Shown piece by piece: positions 10,893-23,407 of a DNA stretch of 64,000 nt. The stretch is from Musa acuminata AAA Group (Eukaryota; Streptophyta; Magnoliopsida; Zingiberales; Musaceae): the NCBI RefSeq assembly GCF_036884655.1, contig NC_088345.1, positions 33,853,501 through 33,917,500 on the forward strand, in the 5' to 3' direction. The notes under the pieces were generated by a model, which was given only the letters and a program-made list of their open reading frames with translations, was not told where the DNA came from and did no database searches. The translations under genes were made by a program, and so were the position numbers. How positions within the stretch are numbered: the first letter of the stretch is position 1; every line of letters begins with the position of its first letter.

Positions 10893-11642
10893 GGCACCGC
10901 TAGGGCCGGCGGTGGCATCGCCCGGGGAACAACACCCAAGAATTCTTGGTGGTGGTACTGTGCAATGGCAAGGTGCCAGGTGGTGGCACCACCCCTGTCC
11001 GGTGGTGTTACCGCCTAGTGTAGTGTTAGTGTCAGACTAACACAAGCGATGGTACCACCCAACACAAGCGGTGGTACTGCCCGTACCTAAGAAACCCGGG
11101 ATGAGATATTATTAGACTCTAAATTTGAATCAACTTAAGATCTATAAATACCCCTCTCATCTCTGGTTAAAACACACAAGCACAAAGAGTTTTAAAGTGA
11201 GAAAACGCTGTTGCAATCACTTAAGAAATCCCCTTCTCTAGTCTAAGTTTAGAATTCTGTTTAGGAGTGAGTGCTTATAAAGGTTGTCTCCTAAACCTGT
11301 GAAAAGGAGAAGAGGGGTATAAGAAGGAGGTTGATCTTCGTATATTAAAGGAAGATCGATAGTGGAAGCTGGTGGTTGATGGAAGAGGAATTGGCGGAGT
11401 AGATGTAGGTCATGACTACCGAACCACTATAAAAATCTGGTTTGCCTTTTCTTTTGTGCAATTTATCTTACTACAAACCTCCTTACCTTCTTTCTGTGCT
11501 TTTACTACACCTACACTTGTATACGCTTTTAAGTTTCCGAAATCGATTTTTATCATACGAAACGAAGAGATTTTCAAAATCGACGTGATTTTTACCGCTG
11601 TACTAATTCACCCCCCCTCTTAGTACTGACTCATTCCTAACA
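10893..11642 (+). repeat. 5' LTR of element B, right half only
   Basis: Starts within the GGCGGTGGTACC-like array, continues through TATAAATA at 11143-11150, and ends TTCCTAACA at 11642. It matches the tail of B's own 3' LTR at 17480-18184. Confidence 0.85.
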
Positions 11643-11644
11643 AT

Positions 11645-11656
11645 TGGTATCAGAGC
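11645..11656 (+). other. Primer-binding site of element B
   Basis: TGGTATCAGAGC, complementary to the initiator-Met tRNA 3' end, two bases after the LTR. Confidence 0.92.
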
Positions 11657-11691
11657 CTCGTATTTCTCATTTGATTTAACATCCAAGAGAA

Positions 11692-12570
11692 ATAGCTCTT
11701 TTCGACTTTCAAGAGGGTCACTCTTTCATTCGTCCTCCCTTGTTCAATGAGACGAACTACATATATTAGAAAACTCGAATTAGAGTTTTCTTACTTTCTT
11801 TGGATTTGAACTTATGGAATATTGTCGAAAGTGGTTTCAAAGGTTTTCTCTTCTAATAAACCATTGGAATGATTTGGAGAAGAAGACTTTTTTCTTAAAT
11901 GCTAGAGCTATGAACGCTCTATTTTGCACTTAGGATAAAACTGAGTTTAATCAGGTTTCTACTTACGAAACGACTTTCAATATATGACACACTCTCAAAA
12001 TCACATATAAAGGCACTAGCAAAGTTAAAGATTCGAAAATCAACTTTTAATGTATGATTTTTAACTTTTTCGAATGAAGCCAAGTGAAACCGTTGTTTAT
12101 ATGTACACCGATTTTACGGATGTCATCAATGGTTTAAAAGCACTTGGTAGAAGTTTTTTGGATTTTGAACTTGTAAACAAAATTTTACATTCTCTTAATA
12201 AGAGTTGGGATTCAAAAGTAATAGCTATTTAAGAATAAAAAAACTTGAACCATTTACCAATTGAAGAACTTATAGGGTCTTTGATTACCTATGAAATGAC
12301 GTGCAATGCATGTGAAGAACTTGAGAATCACTTTCCAAAGAACAGGAAGGATTTGGGACTTAGAATAATTGAAGACCACTTGAGCATAAGCTCAAGTGAT
12401 AGTGAACTTGAACTCCTCATGAAATTTTGAAAACAAGAATCAAAAATTAAAAATGAACTTAAAAAGAAGAAGAAGACGACTTTGGACGAATCAAGCTCAT
12501 TTGAAGACGAGGAGAAAAACAAAGACGAGGTGGTAAACTACGCCTTGACGGCATTCGACAATGAGGTAAA
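11692..12570 (+). pseudogene. gag: Decayed gag of element B, start codon lost
   Basis: Homologous to the gag of A, but the start is ATA at 11692, a G to A change of the initiator. Landmarks are a QEGHS-like start, MKPSETV and, near 12250, EELIGSLITYEMTCNA. Several stops and shifts are present. Where G has its zinc knuckle, B reads only a Lys-rich run followed by the LDESSS acidic patch, so the Cys/His motif is gone. Confidence 0.82.
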
Positions 12571-12574
12571 TAAC

Positions 12575-14165
12575 TCAAACGAAACTCCTTTAATTTATTT
12601 TAAAATTACATAATGCTTTTCATGAGTTGTTCTTAAATTAGTTTAGAAAAAAATATATATTTTTTTGAATTGCATGTTTAATGAAAATGCAAAAATAAAA
12701 TTGGATCATGCTTACCTTTCTAGTGATTTTAAAAATAATCATGAAAATTGTATTTTTATGATAAACAAACAAAATGATTTTAATTAAAAATACCTTATGT
12801 TCAATGAAACCATGATTGATGAATATGCTTTATGTTTAATGATTTTTTTAGCTTGTATATCTTATCATGATAAATATTTTGAAAATAAATGTTTGTATCA
12901 TACTTGATAATTTTTATGCATGAGGACTTGAAGTAATGATTTGAAATCATATGTTTTGGAATTATGTGTTACACTTTTTGATCTTGATGATTTTTTATCT
13001 TTCCGTTTTAAACGTTGATGTATGGTTTTGACATAGGAACAAATATTTGGGCATGCTAATATAAAGTCAATTACACAAATTGAAACTAAAGAAGTTTAGA
13101 TATCTTTAAGAATTATTCAACATTATGTTCAACGAAACCATGCTTGAAGTCCTAATGAAAATGTAATTATGATATGAAAGCATGCTTAATGAGTTTATAT
13201 TTCAAACTTATGCATGATAATTTTTGTGATCTTTTGAAAGTTCTTTTCGGTGTTAATGAATGATGCATGTTTTTATTTGGCATAAATGAAAAAGATATGC
13301 TTATATGAAATAACGTAAGTATCATGCTTGACGATTTTATATTTAATTAAGCAAGATGATTTGAAGAAATGATGATTTTATATTTCAAACTTTTGCATGA
13401 TAGTTTTTGTGATCTTTTGAAAGTTCTTTTTTGGTGTTAATGAATGACATGGATTTGGCATAAAAGAAAAGAACATACATGTATGAAATCAATCAATAAG
13501 TTGCAACAAAAAGACGAAAGCATTTTTCTTGAAAACTTCTCAATCCCTACCTTATCGATTTTTCACTAAGAGATCAATAAAATTATTTATGCTATTTTGA
13601 ATCTCTTGAAAGAAATGTTGAATTTTGATGATTTTGACGATTTGAATTTAAATAAGTTTTATCAAAATCATGATCTTGGTTTATTATAATTACTTAAGAT
13701 TTTTTGAATCAATATCTCTTCTTTGTACTCATACGATTTTTTCTTGGTATTTTTTTAAAGAAGAGATTTACTAAATGAATCATGTATTTTGGTATTCACA
13801 TGATCTCATCTTTTATGATATGATTTTTTGGTTTTGTATAATTCCTTGTATTCTTGAAATATATCTCATCACTTAATTCTTCTTGATATTCTTCATGTGA
13901 TAATATGAATGCATGAAATACTCATGATATTATTTTGATGCTCTAAAATTATATAAATTTACTAGCTTATAAGTATCATGTGTGATATTATGATTGATTT
14001 ATTTTTAGTATCATGCATAGAGTAAGGATGATGTGTAATGTTTTAAATTTATGCATATTATAAATTGAAACTATAATGATACACAAACATATTGAAATAA
14101 GGTTGATACTTTACATTTGTCATAATGTGAAGATTGATAAAAAGGAAAAAGAATTACAACATTGT
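12575..14165 (+). other. AT-rich non-coding interior of element B
   Basis: Counterpart of 6201-7560 in A, with no supported gene. A stretch of about 90 bases containing TGATAATTTTTGTGATCTTTTG recurs as two diverged copies near 13190 and 13390, showing local duplication. Confidence 0.65.
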
Positions 14166-14169
14166 ATTC

Positions 14170-14630
14170 TTCCCTTCTATTTGAGAATGACATAGGGGGA
14201 GCAAATTTTGCTAGCTCGCTTGCTAGCTTGCATGATGTAGAACTTGTTATCTTGAACATCACCAATAATTGCTAGCTTGCAATCTCATCTTAAAAGCAAA
14301 AATGCTATCTTGCCGATCTCAAGAAGCAAAACTTGCAACTTACACATTGCAAAAGGAAACAAGAATCGCTAGCTTGCACACTTCAACAAGAACGCTATCT
14401 TGCATTTGTTTTTGAAAACTTGCTAGCTTGCACACTCTTAAATGATATAAAATCTGCTAGCTTGCATGTTCTAATATGATGTAACACTTGGTAAATTTGC
14501 TAGCTTACAAATTGCATGATGATAAAAATGGTGATTATGTTTATTATGCAATGATTTGAACTTGTATGTCCAAACACTTGAAAGTTACACTTCTCCTTTT
14601 TGTTGATGACAAAGGGGGGGAAGTATGATT
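14170..14630 (+). repeat. GCTAGCTTGCA array with flanking polypurine boxes (element B)
   Basis: Between CATAGGGGGAGCAAA (about 14190) and TGATGACAAAGGGGGG (about 14606) the motif GCTAGCTTGCA and variants (GCTATCTTGC) recur about ten times at 30-45 base spacing. This is a shorter version of the array in A, in the same orientation and place. Confidence 0.83.
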
Positions 14631-14773
14631 ATGCTATGCATGATGCATTGCTACAAATATTCATGATGAAATTTGCAATGACTTGAATTCAGTTTTAATT
14701 CAAGGTTCTATCAATATGGCATATTGATAGGGAGACTTACGGTTAACTCTGTCATCAATTAATTGTCATCATC

Positions 14774-14787
14774 AAAAAGGGGGAGAT
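14774..14787 (+). other. Polypurine tract of element B
   Basis: AAAAAGGGGGAGAT immediately before the 3' LTR, whose first bases are TATTACATC (TG changed to TA). Confidence 0.9.
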
Positions 14788-17700
14788 TATTACATCTTGA
14801 ATTTTGATAATAAAACCAATTGATAATATTTATGATTTGATCTACGTTTTAAGTGACGTAAGATGCTTCGATCAGGGAGAGACATTTAAAGTAGGAAGAA
14901 TCATGTTGGGTTGGAAAAACATGTTAGAAGATTGGACGTCGTGTCGAAGGATCGATCGACGTATCGACAGAAGGGCTTCGGGCTATGGTTTTGGGCATCA
15001 GGCCAAAAAGAGCGGATATTGCATCAAGGATATTAGAGTTGCAAATGTCAACTAATCGATTGGGCAATAGACCGCAAGAGAGGACGATGCGTCGAAGAAT
15101 CGGACGAAGCATCGATGGACCAATGACATACCGGACGACATGATTCATACTTAGTAATAATTGTCTAAATCGAAGTGTGTTTATGATGTGTGCAGGATTA
15201 ACTATGATAGCAAGACATAAAGCAAAATGAAGTCCCAAAGTCAAGAACGTGATTTCGTTGGGAGTTCAAGAGTTCGTCGGAAGTCCGGACATTCGTCGGG
15301 AGTTTTGCCGGAATTGACCGAGAAGTCCTGGAGCTTGCCAAAGAAGCTCGTCAGAACTTGCCAAGAAGATCATCATGAAGTCCAGGAAGTCCACCAGAAC
15401 ATTGCCGAGAGATCGTCGAAAGTTCATCGGAAGATCGCTGGAAGAAACTGAACTTATTTTGCTTAGAATATGTCTTAGGAATTGTAGTTAGCACATAATT
15501 GGAGTTGGGATTGAGAGGTAATAACTATTGAATCTCGGATTTAGAAGATGAAGTCAATTGTCATTTGTTGTTTAATCTATGTGTTGAGATAAGTGTGCAG
15601 GATTAACTACGATGAAAGTAAGACATGCAGCAGGAGTTGTGCCGGAGTCATGATAATGATCACGTTAGGAGTTCGAGAGCTCGACGGAAGTTCGAACAGT
15701 CGTCGGAGGTTCTGCGGGAACAAATCCGAGAAGTCCAGAAGCTTGCCAAAGAAGCTCGTCGGAACTTGCCAAGTGGATCGTCGCAAGTCCAGGAGTTTGT
15801 CGGAAGTCCGCAGGAGCATCACCGAGGGTTCTTCGGATGATCGACGAAAGTTCGCCGGAAACTCGCCGGAAGAAGCGATTGACGTACCGGAGCAAGCTGC
15901 AGAAATCGTCTTAGGATTTATCGTAGTTAGCACTAATGATTAAGTTGAAAATGGGAGGTGATCCCATTAGTTTAATCTTGGGGCAATTGGGCCCCTGAAA
16001 AACCCAAATTGGGCCGAATGGATCAACTCATTCGGACCCTGGTTGCTGTGGGAGGTGCAACCGCCCAAGCCAGGAGGTGCAATCGCCTGGGCTAAGTCTC
16101 CCAGGGAGACTGGGCGGTGCAACCGCCCCAGCCAGGAGGTGCAACCGCCTGGGCTCAGTCTTCGAGCAAGACTGGGTGGTGCAACCTCTCTTGACAAGAG
16201 GTGGCACCGCTTGAGCTCAAGTTTCGAGCTCTGCCAGGCGGTGCAACTGCCCTAGTCAGGAGGTGCAACCGCTTAAGCTCGATCTTCGAGCTCTGGCAGA
16301 GAGGTGCAACCGCCCCTGACAGAGGTGGCACCGCCCAGAGGCTCAGTCTTCGAGCTCTGCTAGGCGGTGCAACCGCCCCAGTCAGGAGGTGCAACCGCCT
16401 GATCCCGGAATTTCGGGAATTGACAGATTTGAGCTCCAAATTTGAACTGGGTTGGGGCCTATAAATACCCCACCCATTCAACACTGAAAGGCAGCAACTT
16501 ACACTCGAAATCTTGATATCTTTCTATTATTCTTAGAGCTCAAAACTATTGTAAAGACCAAAAGTTCTCCTCCTGTTCTTCAAAGTTTCTGTTGTAAAGA
16601 GAGGAGAGACAACTTCTGTAAGGGTTGTCTCCTAAGCCCGTCAAAAGGAGTGAATATGTAAAAGGGTGGTTGGCCTTCGCCTATTGAAGGAAGGCCTCTA
16701 GTTGACGTCGGTGACCTCATCGGTGGAGGAAGCCAAAAGTGGAGTAGGTCAAGATTGACCGAACCACTCTAAATCTTGGTTTGCATTTCCTTTGAGCATT
16801 TTACCTTCACTGCAAACTTCTCAATAGCTTACTGCCTTCTGCGATTTTACGAACGAGTTTCTAAGTTCAGAGCTTTCCGAATCTGCGTTTAGACGTAAAT
16901 CGGCTTTTTTCGTACGATCATCATATTTCAGTTTACGTTTACGTTTTGATTTCAATCATAATTGTTTACTTCCTTGTGCGATCTTACGAATAAGTTTCTA
17001 AGTTCAGAACTTTCTAAATCTGCGTTTAGACGTAAATCTGCTTTTTCGTACGATCATCATATTGTAGATTGCGTTTACGTTTTGAGCTTTACCATAACTG
17101 CACACTGCCTTTATACTCTTGCTTAAACTACATCTTGTCTAATCAAGTGATTTACGAATCAGCATTTAGACGTAAATCAGTTTCTTCGTACGAACGTCGG
17201 ATTTCAGTTTGCTCCTATATTCTGGTTTTCATCATAGCTGCAAACTGCCTGCATAGATTGAGTTTAATCTTGCTTAGTATCGACTTTCACATTGAAATTA
17301 TTTTTATCGTGCGAACGCAGCTTTCGATTTTAATCACAGAAAGTTTTCCGCTGCACTAATTCACCCCCCCCCCCTCTTAGTGCTCTCGATCCTAACAATA
17401 ACTCTGTTAGGGGCCAATTAGGCTCGAAGTTGGGCTAGTTTGGGCTAGATTCAAGACCCAACTAGGATGTTGAAAGCCTGGCCGGTGGCGGTACCGCTTC
17501 AGGAACATCATCCCAGGAATTCTAGGCAGTGGTACCACCTAGTGGCAAGGTGCCAAGCTGTGGCACCCGGTGGTACCCCCCAATGGAGTGTCAGACTGAC
17601 ACTGGCGGTTGTACCGCCTATACCTAGGAAACCTAGGATGCGATATTTTTAGGCTCCAAATTTGAATCAATTTATGGCCTATAAATACCCCTCTCATCCC

Positions 17701-18184
17701 TGGTTAAAACACACAAGCACAAATAGTTTTAAATTGAGAAAACGTTGTTGTAATCACTTGAGAAATCCCCTCCTCTAGTCTAAGTTTAGAATTCTGTTTA
17801 GTAGGAGTGAGTGCTTGTAAATGTTGTCTCCTAAACCTATAAAAAGGAGAAGAGGGGTGTAAGAAGGAGGTTGATCTTCACCTATTAAAGAAAGATCGAT
17901 AGTGGATACCGGTGGCCTCGACGGAAGAGGAATCGATAGAGTGGATGTAGGTCACGATGACCAAACCACTATAAAAATCTAGTTTGCCTTTTCTTTTGTG
18001 CAATTTATATAACTGCAAACCTCTTTACCTTCTTACTATGATTTTACTATGCCTACACTCACATATGTTTTCAAGTTTTCGAAATCGATTTTTATCGTAT
18101 GAAATGAAGAGATTTTCAGAACCGACATGATTTTTACCGCTACACTAATTCATCCCCCCTCTTAGTGTCGACTCGTTTCTAACA
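14788..18184 (+). repeat. 3' LTR of element B, split by solo LTR L
   Basis: The first part (14788-15525) holds the TTCGTCGGAAGT-like degenerate repeat. The second part (17398-18184) holds the GC-rich array, TATAAATA at 17680-17687, and the end TTTCTAACA. The two parts join at the ATAAC duplication and, so joined, match the order of the LTRs of A. Confidence 0.85.
15526..17397 (+). mobile_element. Solo LTR L (family of element G), plus orientation
   Basis: It starts TATTGAATCTCGG, ends CTCTCGATCCTAACA and is flanked by ATAAC at 15521-15525 and 17398-17402. It has no interior, so it is a solo LTR left by recombination between two LTRs. Its array of GGTGCAACCGCC repeats (16030-16400), TATAAATA at 16460-16467 and end sequence match the LTRs of G read in reverse. 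In place of G's 17-18 base array it has a few copies of TTTAGACGTAAATC in longer repeated blocks (about 16850-17200). Confidence 0.9.
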
Positions 18185-18499
18185 GAATCTTCGATGCATC
18201 GTTCTATCTTACAGCCTATTGCCCAATCAGCCAGTTGAACTCTGCAACTCTGATATCCTTGGCGTAATTTTCGCTCTTCTTGGCCCGATGCCCGAATTTA
18301 TGGACTGAAGCCTTCTGCCGACACGTCGACCAATCCTTCAGCTCGACGTCCAATCTTCTAACATGTTTTTCTCCGGCCCAACATGATTCTTCTTACTTTA
18401 ATTATCTCTTCCTGAATGAAGCTTCCTATGTCACTCAAAACGCAGATCAAATCATAAACACTATCAATTTGTTTCATCATCAAAATCCAAGATTCAACA
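18185..18499 (-). repeat. 3' LTR stub of element C
   Basis: Matches the first 315 bases of the family LTR in reverse, ending GATTCAACA (minus strand TGTTGAATC). The rest is missing at the B junction. Confidence 0.85.
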
Positions 18500-18513
18500 A
18501 TCTCCCCCTTTTC
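18500..18513 (-). other. Polypurine tract of element C
   Basis: The plus strand reads ATCTCCCCCTTTTC next to the LTR stub; on the minus strand this is the GGGGGAGAT tract. Confidence 0.88.
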
Positions 18514-18639
18514 GATGATGACAATCAATTGATGACAGAGTTAACCTTAACTCCCCCTATTAATATGTCATATTGATAGAACTCTTGGATTCAAAAATCC
18601 AAGCAACATGTTATGATAAAATTATGCATAACATCATCA

Positions 18640-19130
18640 TACTTCTCTCCCTTTATCATCAACAAAAAGGAGAAGTGCAACTATCAAGTGTTTGAGATAC
18701 AATCTTTACAATATTTTAGAATATGTAAGCTAGCAATAATTTTGAGTTTTTCAAGTTTGTAAATTTTACTAGATGTGCAAGTTAGCATGTTTTGTATCTT
18801 GAGATAAGCAAGATAGCACTTTTTGCTTCTCTTTTGATATGAGCAAGTTAGCAAATTTTGGTGTCTTTGCGGTATGCAAGCTAACAAGTTTTAACTTCTT
18901 CTTCCATATATCATCATACAAGCTAGCAGATTTTATCTCCCCCTTTATCATTGTCAAAAAGAAGGGAAGAATATAATTTTGTAATTCTTTTCCCTTTATA
19001 TCAATTTTAACATCATAACAATGATAAACAATAAATTTACATTATAAACATAATCTCAAGATTTATCATTCAAGCTAGCATATTTTTTTTGTTCGCTTTT
19101 GCAATGTGCAAACTAACAATTTCCTTTTTC
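18640..19130 (-). repeat. GCTAGC motif array with polypurine boxes (element C)
   Basis: On the plus strand CAAGCTAGCA and TGCAAGTTAGCA variants recur between the boxes CTCCCTTTATCATCAAC (about 18647) and CTCCCCCTTTATCATTG (about 18938), with a few more copies beyond to 19120. It is the reverse complement of the array in A and B. Confidence 0.8.
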
Positions 19131-20364
19131 TTTTATAATAATAATTCAATCATATCATGCAATATACAAATCATAAATATTTCAAATCATGATGGTATCA
19201 AAATATCAAATTACATTACATCCTACTATGTATGTTACAAATAAATCAATCATCACTATGGGCATATCATACATAATACTAAGACATTAAAATTTTTAAG
19301 CATTTATCACTTCATGTATTAAATCAACAATTTGATCATAATACTAAATATTCATCATTTATTTTCTCATGCAAGATACTAAAGCATTCATGATACCAAA
19401 CATTAAATCAACATTTTTAAGCATATATCACTTCATGATTGTTGGTACCAAACATTCATCATTTATTTTCTCATGCAAGATACTAAAGCATTCATGATAC
19501 CAAATATTAAATCAACATTTTTAAGCATGTATCACTTCATGATTGTTGGTACCAAACATTCATCACTTATTTTCTCATTAGTAAATTACAAAAAGAAACA
19601 TAGGAGAAAAATATTTAAATTCATGTATAAGAAAAACTCAAGTTATCAAGATCATGATTAAAGAAAATTCTCAAGTTATCTTAATTCATAAAAGATTTTA
19701 AGTTATAATTCAAAAGAATAATCATGATTCGTTTGGATGAATGTTCTCTTAAAAGTGTGAATCTTACGAGAATCAAGAAAATTATTTCATATAAAATACA
19801 TTTCAAGTTACAAATATTGATAAATGATTCGATTGGATATATCATCTCAATATTAAAATGAATCATACGAAAAGAAATCCAAAATAATCATTAAAATCAC
19901 TTTTCGGACAACTAAATGAAAGCAACGTAGATAGGTTTCTATAAGATGAAAAGATATCTCATTTTTTTTTAGTTTCAAATTTTTGATTGATTTCATGCAA
20001 GCATGCCTTTGTCTTTTATACCAAATCCATGCATCATTCATTAAAACTGAAAACCATGACAAAAATCATCAAGCCTTCCATACAAAAGCTATGCATCATC
20101 ATCGAAAAACAATATGGAAATCATCAAGATATTCATTATTGCTTCTTTAAAACATACATAGAATTAATCTTTTTAGGTGTACAAGCATTATATTTATATC
20201 TAACATTTTGTTGTATTTTCATAAAACATGCAATTATAATTATCAATTTCAAAATTACTAGAAAAAGAAGCATAATATATTTTTTACAATTTTTTTACTA
20301 ACTAATTTTAAAAAAACTCATGAAAAAATCAAGTTATTTCAAAATAAACTAAGGGGGTTTTGGT
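19131..20364 (-). other. AT-rich non-coding interior of element C
   Basis: Counterpart of the AT-rich tracts in A and B. A block of about 110 bases with ATTTTTAAGCAT.TATCACTTCATGATTG is present in two or three tandem copies at 19290-19565. No gene is supported. Confidence 0.68.
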
Positions 20365-21289
20365 TATCTCGTCGTTGAAAGTCGTTAAGGCGTAGTTCGC
20401 CACATCGCCTTTATTGGTTTGTTCTTCATCTTTGTATGAACTTAATTCGTCCCAAGCCACCATGAGCATTTTCTTCTTCTTTTGTAGCTTCTTCTTTTTA
20501 GGTTTATTTTGATTATTTAAATTTTATTTTAAGAATTTTTTAAGCTTTAATGTGAGGAGGTCAAGGTCATCATCATCATTACTGAAGTTATCACTCAAGT
20601 GGTATTCTAGTGTTTGAAGTGTCAAATCCTTCCTATTCTTTAGAAGGTTATTCTTAAGCTCTTCATAAGCATTGCAAGTCATCTCATAGGTCATTAACAA
20701 CCCAATAAGTTCTTCGAGAGGAAAATTATTCAAATCTTTGGTCTCTTGAATAACCCGTTACTTTAGGGTCCCAACTAGTTGGAAATGATTTTAATATTTT
20801 ATTAATGAGTTCAAAATTCGAAAAACATTTGCCATGTGCTTTTAGACTATTGATGATATCCGTAAAATCGGTGTACATATCTCCAATAGTCTCACTTGGT
20901 TTTATTCGAAATAACTCAAAATCATGCATCAAAATATTTATTTTAGAGTCTTTAACTCTACTAGTGCCTTCGTATGTGATTTCGAGTGTGTGCCAAATAT
21001 CAACAGTTGTTTCGAAAGTAGAAACTCGATTAAATTCATTTTTATATAAGGCGCAAAATAGAGCATCCATAGCTCTAGCATTTAAAGAGAAAGTTTTCTT
21101 CTCCAAATCATTCTGTTCTTTCATTAGAGTATAAGACTTTTTAAAACCATTTTCGATAATATTTCATAAATTGAGATTTAACGAAAGCAATAAAACTCTC
21201 ATTCAAGTTTTCCAATAAGTGTAGTTCGTCCCATTGAACATGGGAGGACGAACGATAGAAAAGCCATCTTGAAAGCCGAAAAGAGTCAT
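20365..21289 (-). pseudogene. gag: Decayed gag of element C
   Basis: The minus-strand ATG is at 21287-21289. Recognisable parts include SLNARAMDALFCAL, EITYEGTSRVKDSK, IKPSETIGDMY and EELIGLLMTYEMTCNA. The N-terminal frame is broken near 21130 and a stop follows the LKKFLK motif. The zinc knuckle is missing, as in A and B; a KKKK run leads straight into the acidic WDELSS-like patch near 20450. Confidence 0.83.
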
Positions 21290-21325
21290 TTCTCTTGGGT
21301 GTTAAACCATGCGAGAAATAATGTG

Positions 21326-21337
21326 GCTCTGATACCA
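21326..21337 (-). other. Primer-binding site of element C
   Basis: Plus strand GCTCTGATACCA, minus TGGTATCAGAGC, two bases from the LTR start at 21340. Confidence 0.92.
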
Positions 21338-21339
21338 AC

Positions 21340-22992
21340 TGTTAGGATCGAGTCGACACTAAAAGGGGGGAGGGGGTGAATTAGTACAGCAAATAAAAAT
21401 GTTGGTTTAAAAAAACTTCGTACGATAAAAATCGATTTCGATGAAAACTGTTTCAGAGAGATGTTAACTTGAAAGCATTTTTGTAAGGTAGTGAAAGCAG
21501 TAGGTAAGTTAAGTAGTTTGTAATAAAGATAAATTGCTCAAATATAAATACAAACCGTTTTATAGTAGTTCGGTTGTCGTGACCTACATCCACTCCACTT
21601 CCATCGAGGCCACTGGCATCCACTAATGATCTTCTTTTAACGGGTACTACCCTTTTACAACTCGATTCTCCTTTTGATAGGTTCAGGAGAGAACCTTTAC
21701 AACCCCCACTTACTCCTCTCTTAAACTACACTAACACTTAGAGTTTTTAGTGGAGTTCTCACAAGATTACTACAGTGTTTTTCTTCTATTTTGCTCTCAA
21801 ATCTTGTGTATATTAACCAAGGATGAGAGGGGTATTTATAGGCCTTAAGTGGATTCAAACTTGAAGTCTAAAAATATCTCATCCTCGATTTTCGAGGTGT
21901 TGGCGGTACCACCGCCTGCAGATTGACACTAAGCGGTACCACCGTCCAGTCTAACGGTACCACCGCTTGACACCCTATCACTGGGTGGTACCATCGCCCA
22001 ATCTGGTAGTACCATCACCTGACACCCTACCACTAGGCGGTACCACTGCACAATCTGGTAGTACCACCGCCTAAAAGTCTCTCAGAGACTGTGTCTGGGT
22101 GGTGATACCACTGCCTGACATAGTCCTGGAGACTGTGCCACGACGATTTCATTTGTTGGGTCACTGTTTTGATCTTTTCTCTTAGCCCAACACAGCCCAA
22201 ACATGGGCCCAACTGACCCCTAATTGGGTTGGCCCAATTTCAACCTAATTATGTGCTAACTACGAATTTTAAGGCATACACTAAGCTAAATAAGTCTGGT
22301 AAGTCTAGGTTTCTTTCGACGAGTTTTCGACGATCTTCCGACGAACTTCCGATGATCTCTCGGCAATGTTCCAACAGACTCCCAACCAGCTCCTAGACTT
22401 CATGACAATCTTCATGGTGAGTTCTGATGAACTTGTTTAGCAAGCTCCCGGACTTCTCGGTCAATTCTGATAGAATTTTTATGAACGTTCGGACTTCTGA
22501 TGAACTCTCGAACTCCCGACGAAATCTCATTCTTGACTCTGGGACTTTATTTTGATTTATGACTTTATCACTATCATAGTTAATCTTGCATAATTAAAAC
22601 CTACTTCGATCTAGACAATTATTATAAAGCTAATTAAATGTTATCTTACATGTCATTGGTTCATCGTCGCTTCGTCCGAATCTTCAGCGCATCATCCACT
22701 TTTGCAGCCTATTACCCAATCGGTTAGTTGACCTCCGCAAGTCCGATATGTATGGTGAAATTTTTTCTCTTCTTAGCCCGATGCCCGAATTCACGGACCG
22801 AAGCCTTTTGTCGATATGTCGACCAATCCTTTGGCTCAACGTCCAATCTTCTGACATATTTTTCTCTGGCCCAACATGATTATTCTTGCTTTAATTGTCC
22901 CTTCCTGATCGAAACTTCCTACATCACTCAAAATGCAGATCAAATCATAACCAATATCAATTGGTTTCATCATCAAAATATGAGATTCAATA
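21340..22992 (-). repeat. 5' LTR of element C
   Basis: Plus strand starts TGTTAGGATCGAGTCG with a G-run. TATTTATA (minus TATAAATA) is at 21833-21840, the GGTACCACCGCC array at 21900-22090, and the TTCGTCGGAAG-like repeat, reversed, at about 22310-22520. It ends GATTCAATA. Confidence 0.88.
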
Positions 22993-23284
22993 AAAAATAC
23001 TTAGATTGATGGATTAGTGATAAGAGATGATGAGAGAGGAATCGTAATCCCTTGTCTATGTCTATGTCCATGTCCATCACATCACACACTATGTCACTTT
23101 TACATGGTTTAGTCCCTAGGAGGTCCTGTTAAGATAAGTAATTAAGAGTGTTCCTCCCATCATGGGCATCTCCTAAGGAATCCTACCTTAATACGAACTT
23201 TCTTTCTATTGGCTATATCTTTCATTAGAATCCAATCGAACTATAATATATCTTATCAATTAAATAGGGCCACATAAGCTAATA
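22993..23284 (-). mobile_element. Fragment of the 3' LTR of copia element H
   Basis: This stretch matches 54450-54780 in order and wording: GATGAGAGAGGAATC, TACATGGTTTAG.CCCTAGGAGG, TCAATTAAATAGGG and CACATAA.CTAA. The left portion was lost or interrupted where C inserted. The plus-strand end CTAATA corresponds to CTAACG at 54780. Confidence 0.8.
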
Positions 23285-23407
23285 TTCTCAAACTTAGCAT
23301 ATTAATTAGTAAGATATAAAAAAAATTCAAATCAAAATAAATAAAATAAAACTTATTTAAAAATAATTTTACCTAAATAGATTCTGTAAACTATGAAAAG
23401 CATTTTA
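23285..23407 (-). other. Short AT-rich stretch between H LTR and D1 LTR
   Basis: Interior DNA of H adjoining its 3' LTR, rich in AAATAAAATAA. No coding signal is seen. Confidence 0.5.

Larger units (their letters stand above)
10893..18184 (+). mobile_element. Non-autonomous gag-only element B, 5' truncated
   Basis: Same family and order as A: partial 5' LTR, primer-binding site, decayed gag, AT-rich DNA, GCTAGC array, polypurine tract and 3' LTR. The 5' LTR begins inside the GC-rich array, so about half of it is missing. The 3' LTR (14788-15525 and 17398-18184) is split by solo LTR L. No target duplication can be tested because the left end is lost. Confidence 0.88.
18185..22992 (-). mobile_element. 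Non-autonomous gag-only element C, 3' LTR truncated
   Basis: Minus-strand element of the same family as A. In plus coordinates it holds a 315-base stub of the 3' LTR (18185-18499), polypurine tract, GCTAGC array, AT-rich DNA, decayed gag, primer-binding site and 5' LTR (21340-22992). The stub abuts the end of B, so B inserted into, or recombined with, this LTR. On the right it interrupts an LTR of element H. Confidence 0.88.

Noticed and set aside
15593..15943. ORFs of about 110 codons on both strands rich in Arg, Ser and Glu
   Set aside because: They arise from the TTCGTCGGAAG-type degenerate repeat of the LTR, recur in every related LTR, and are not conserved as proteins.
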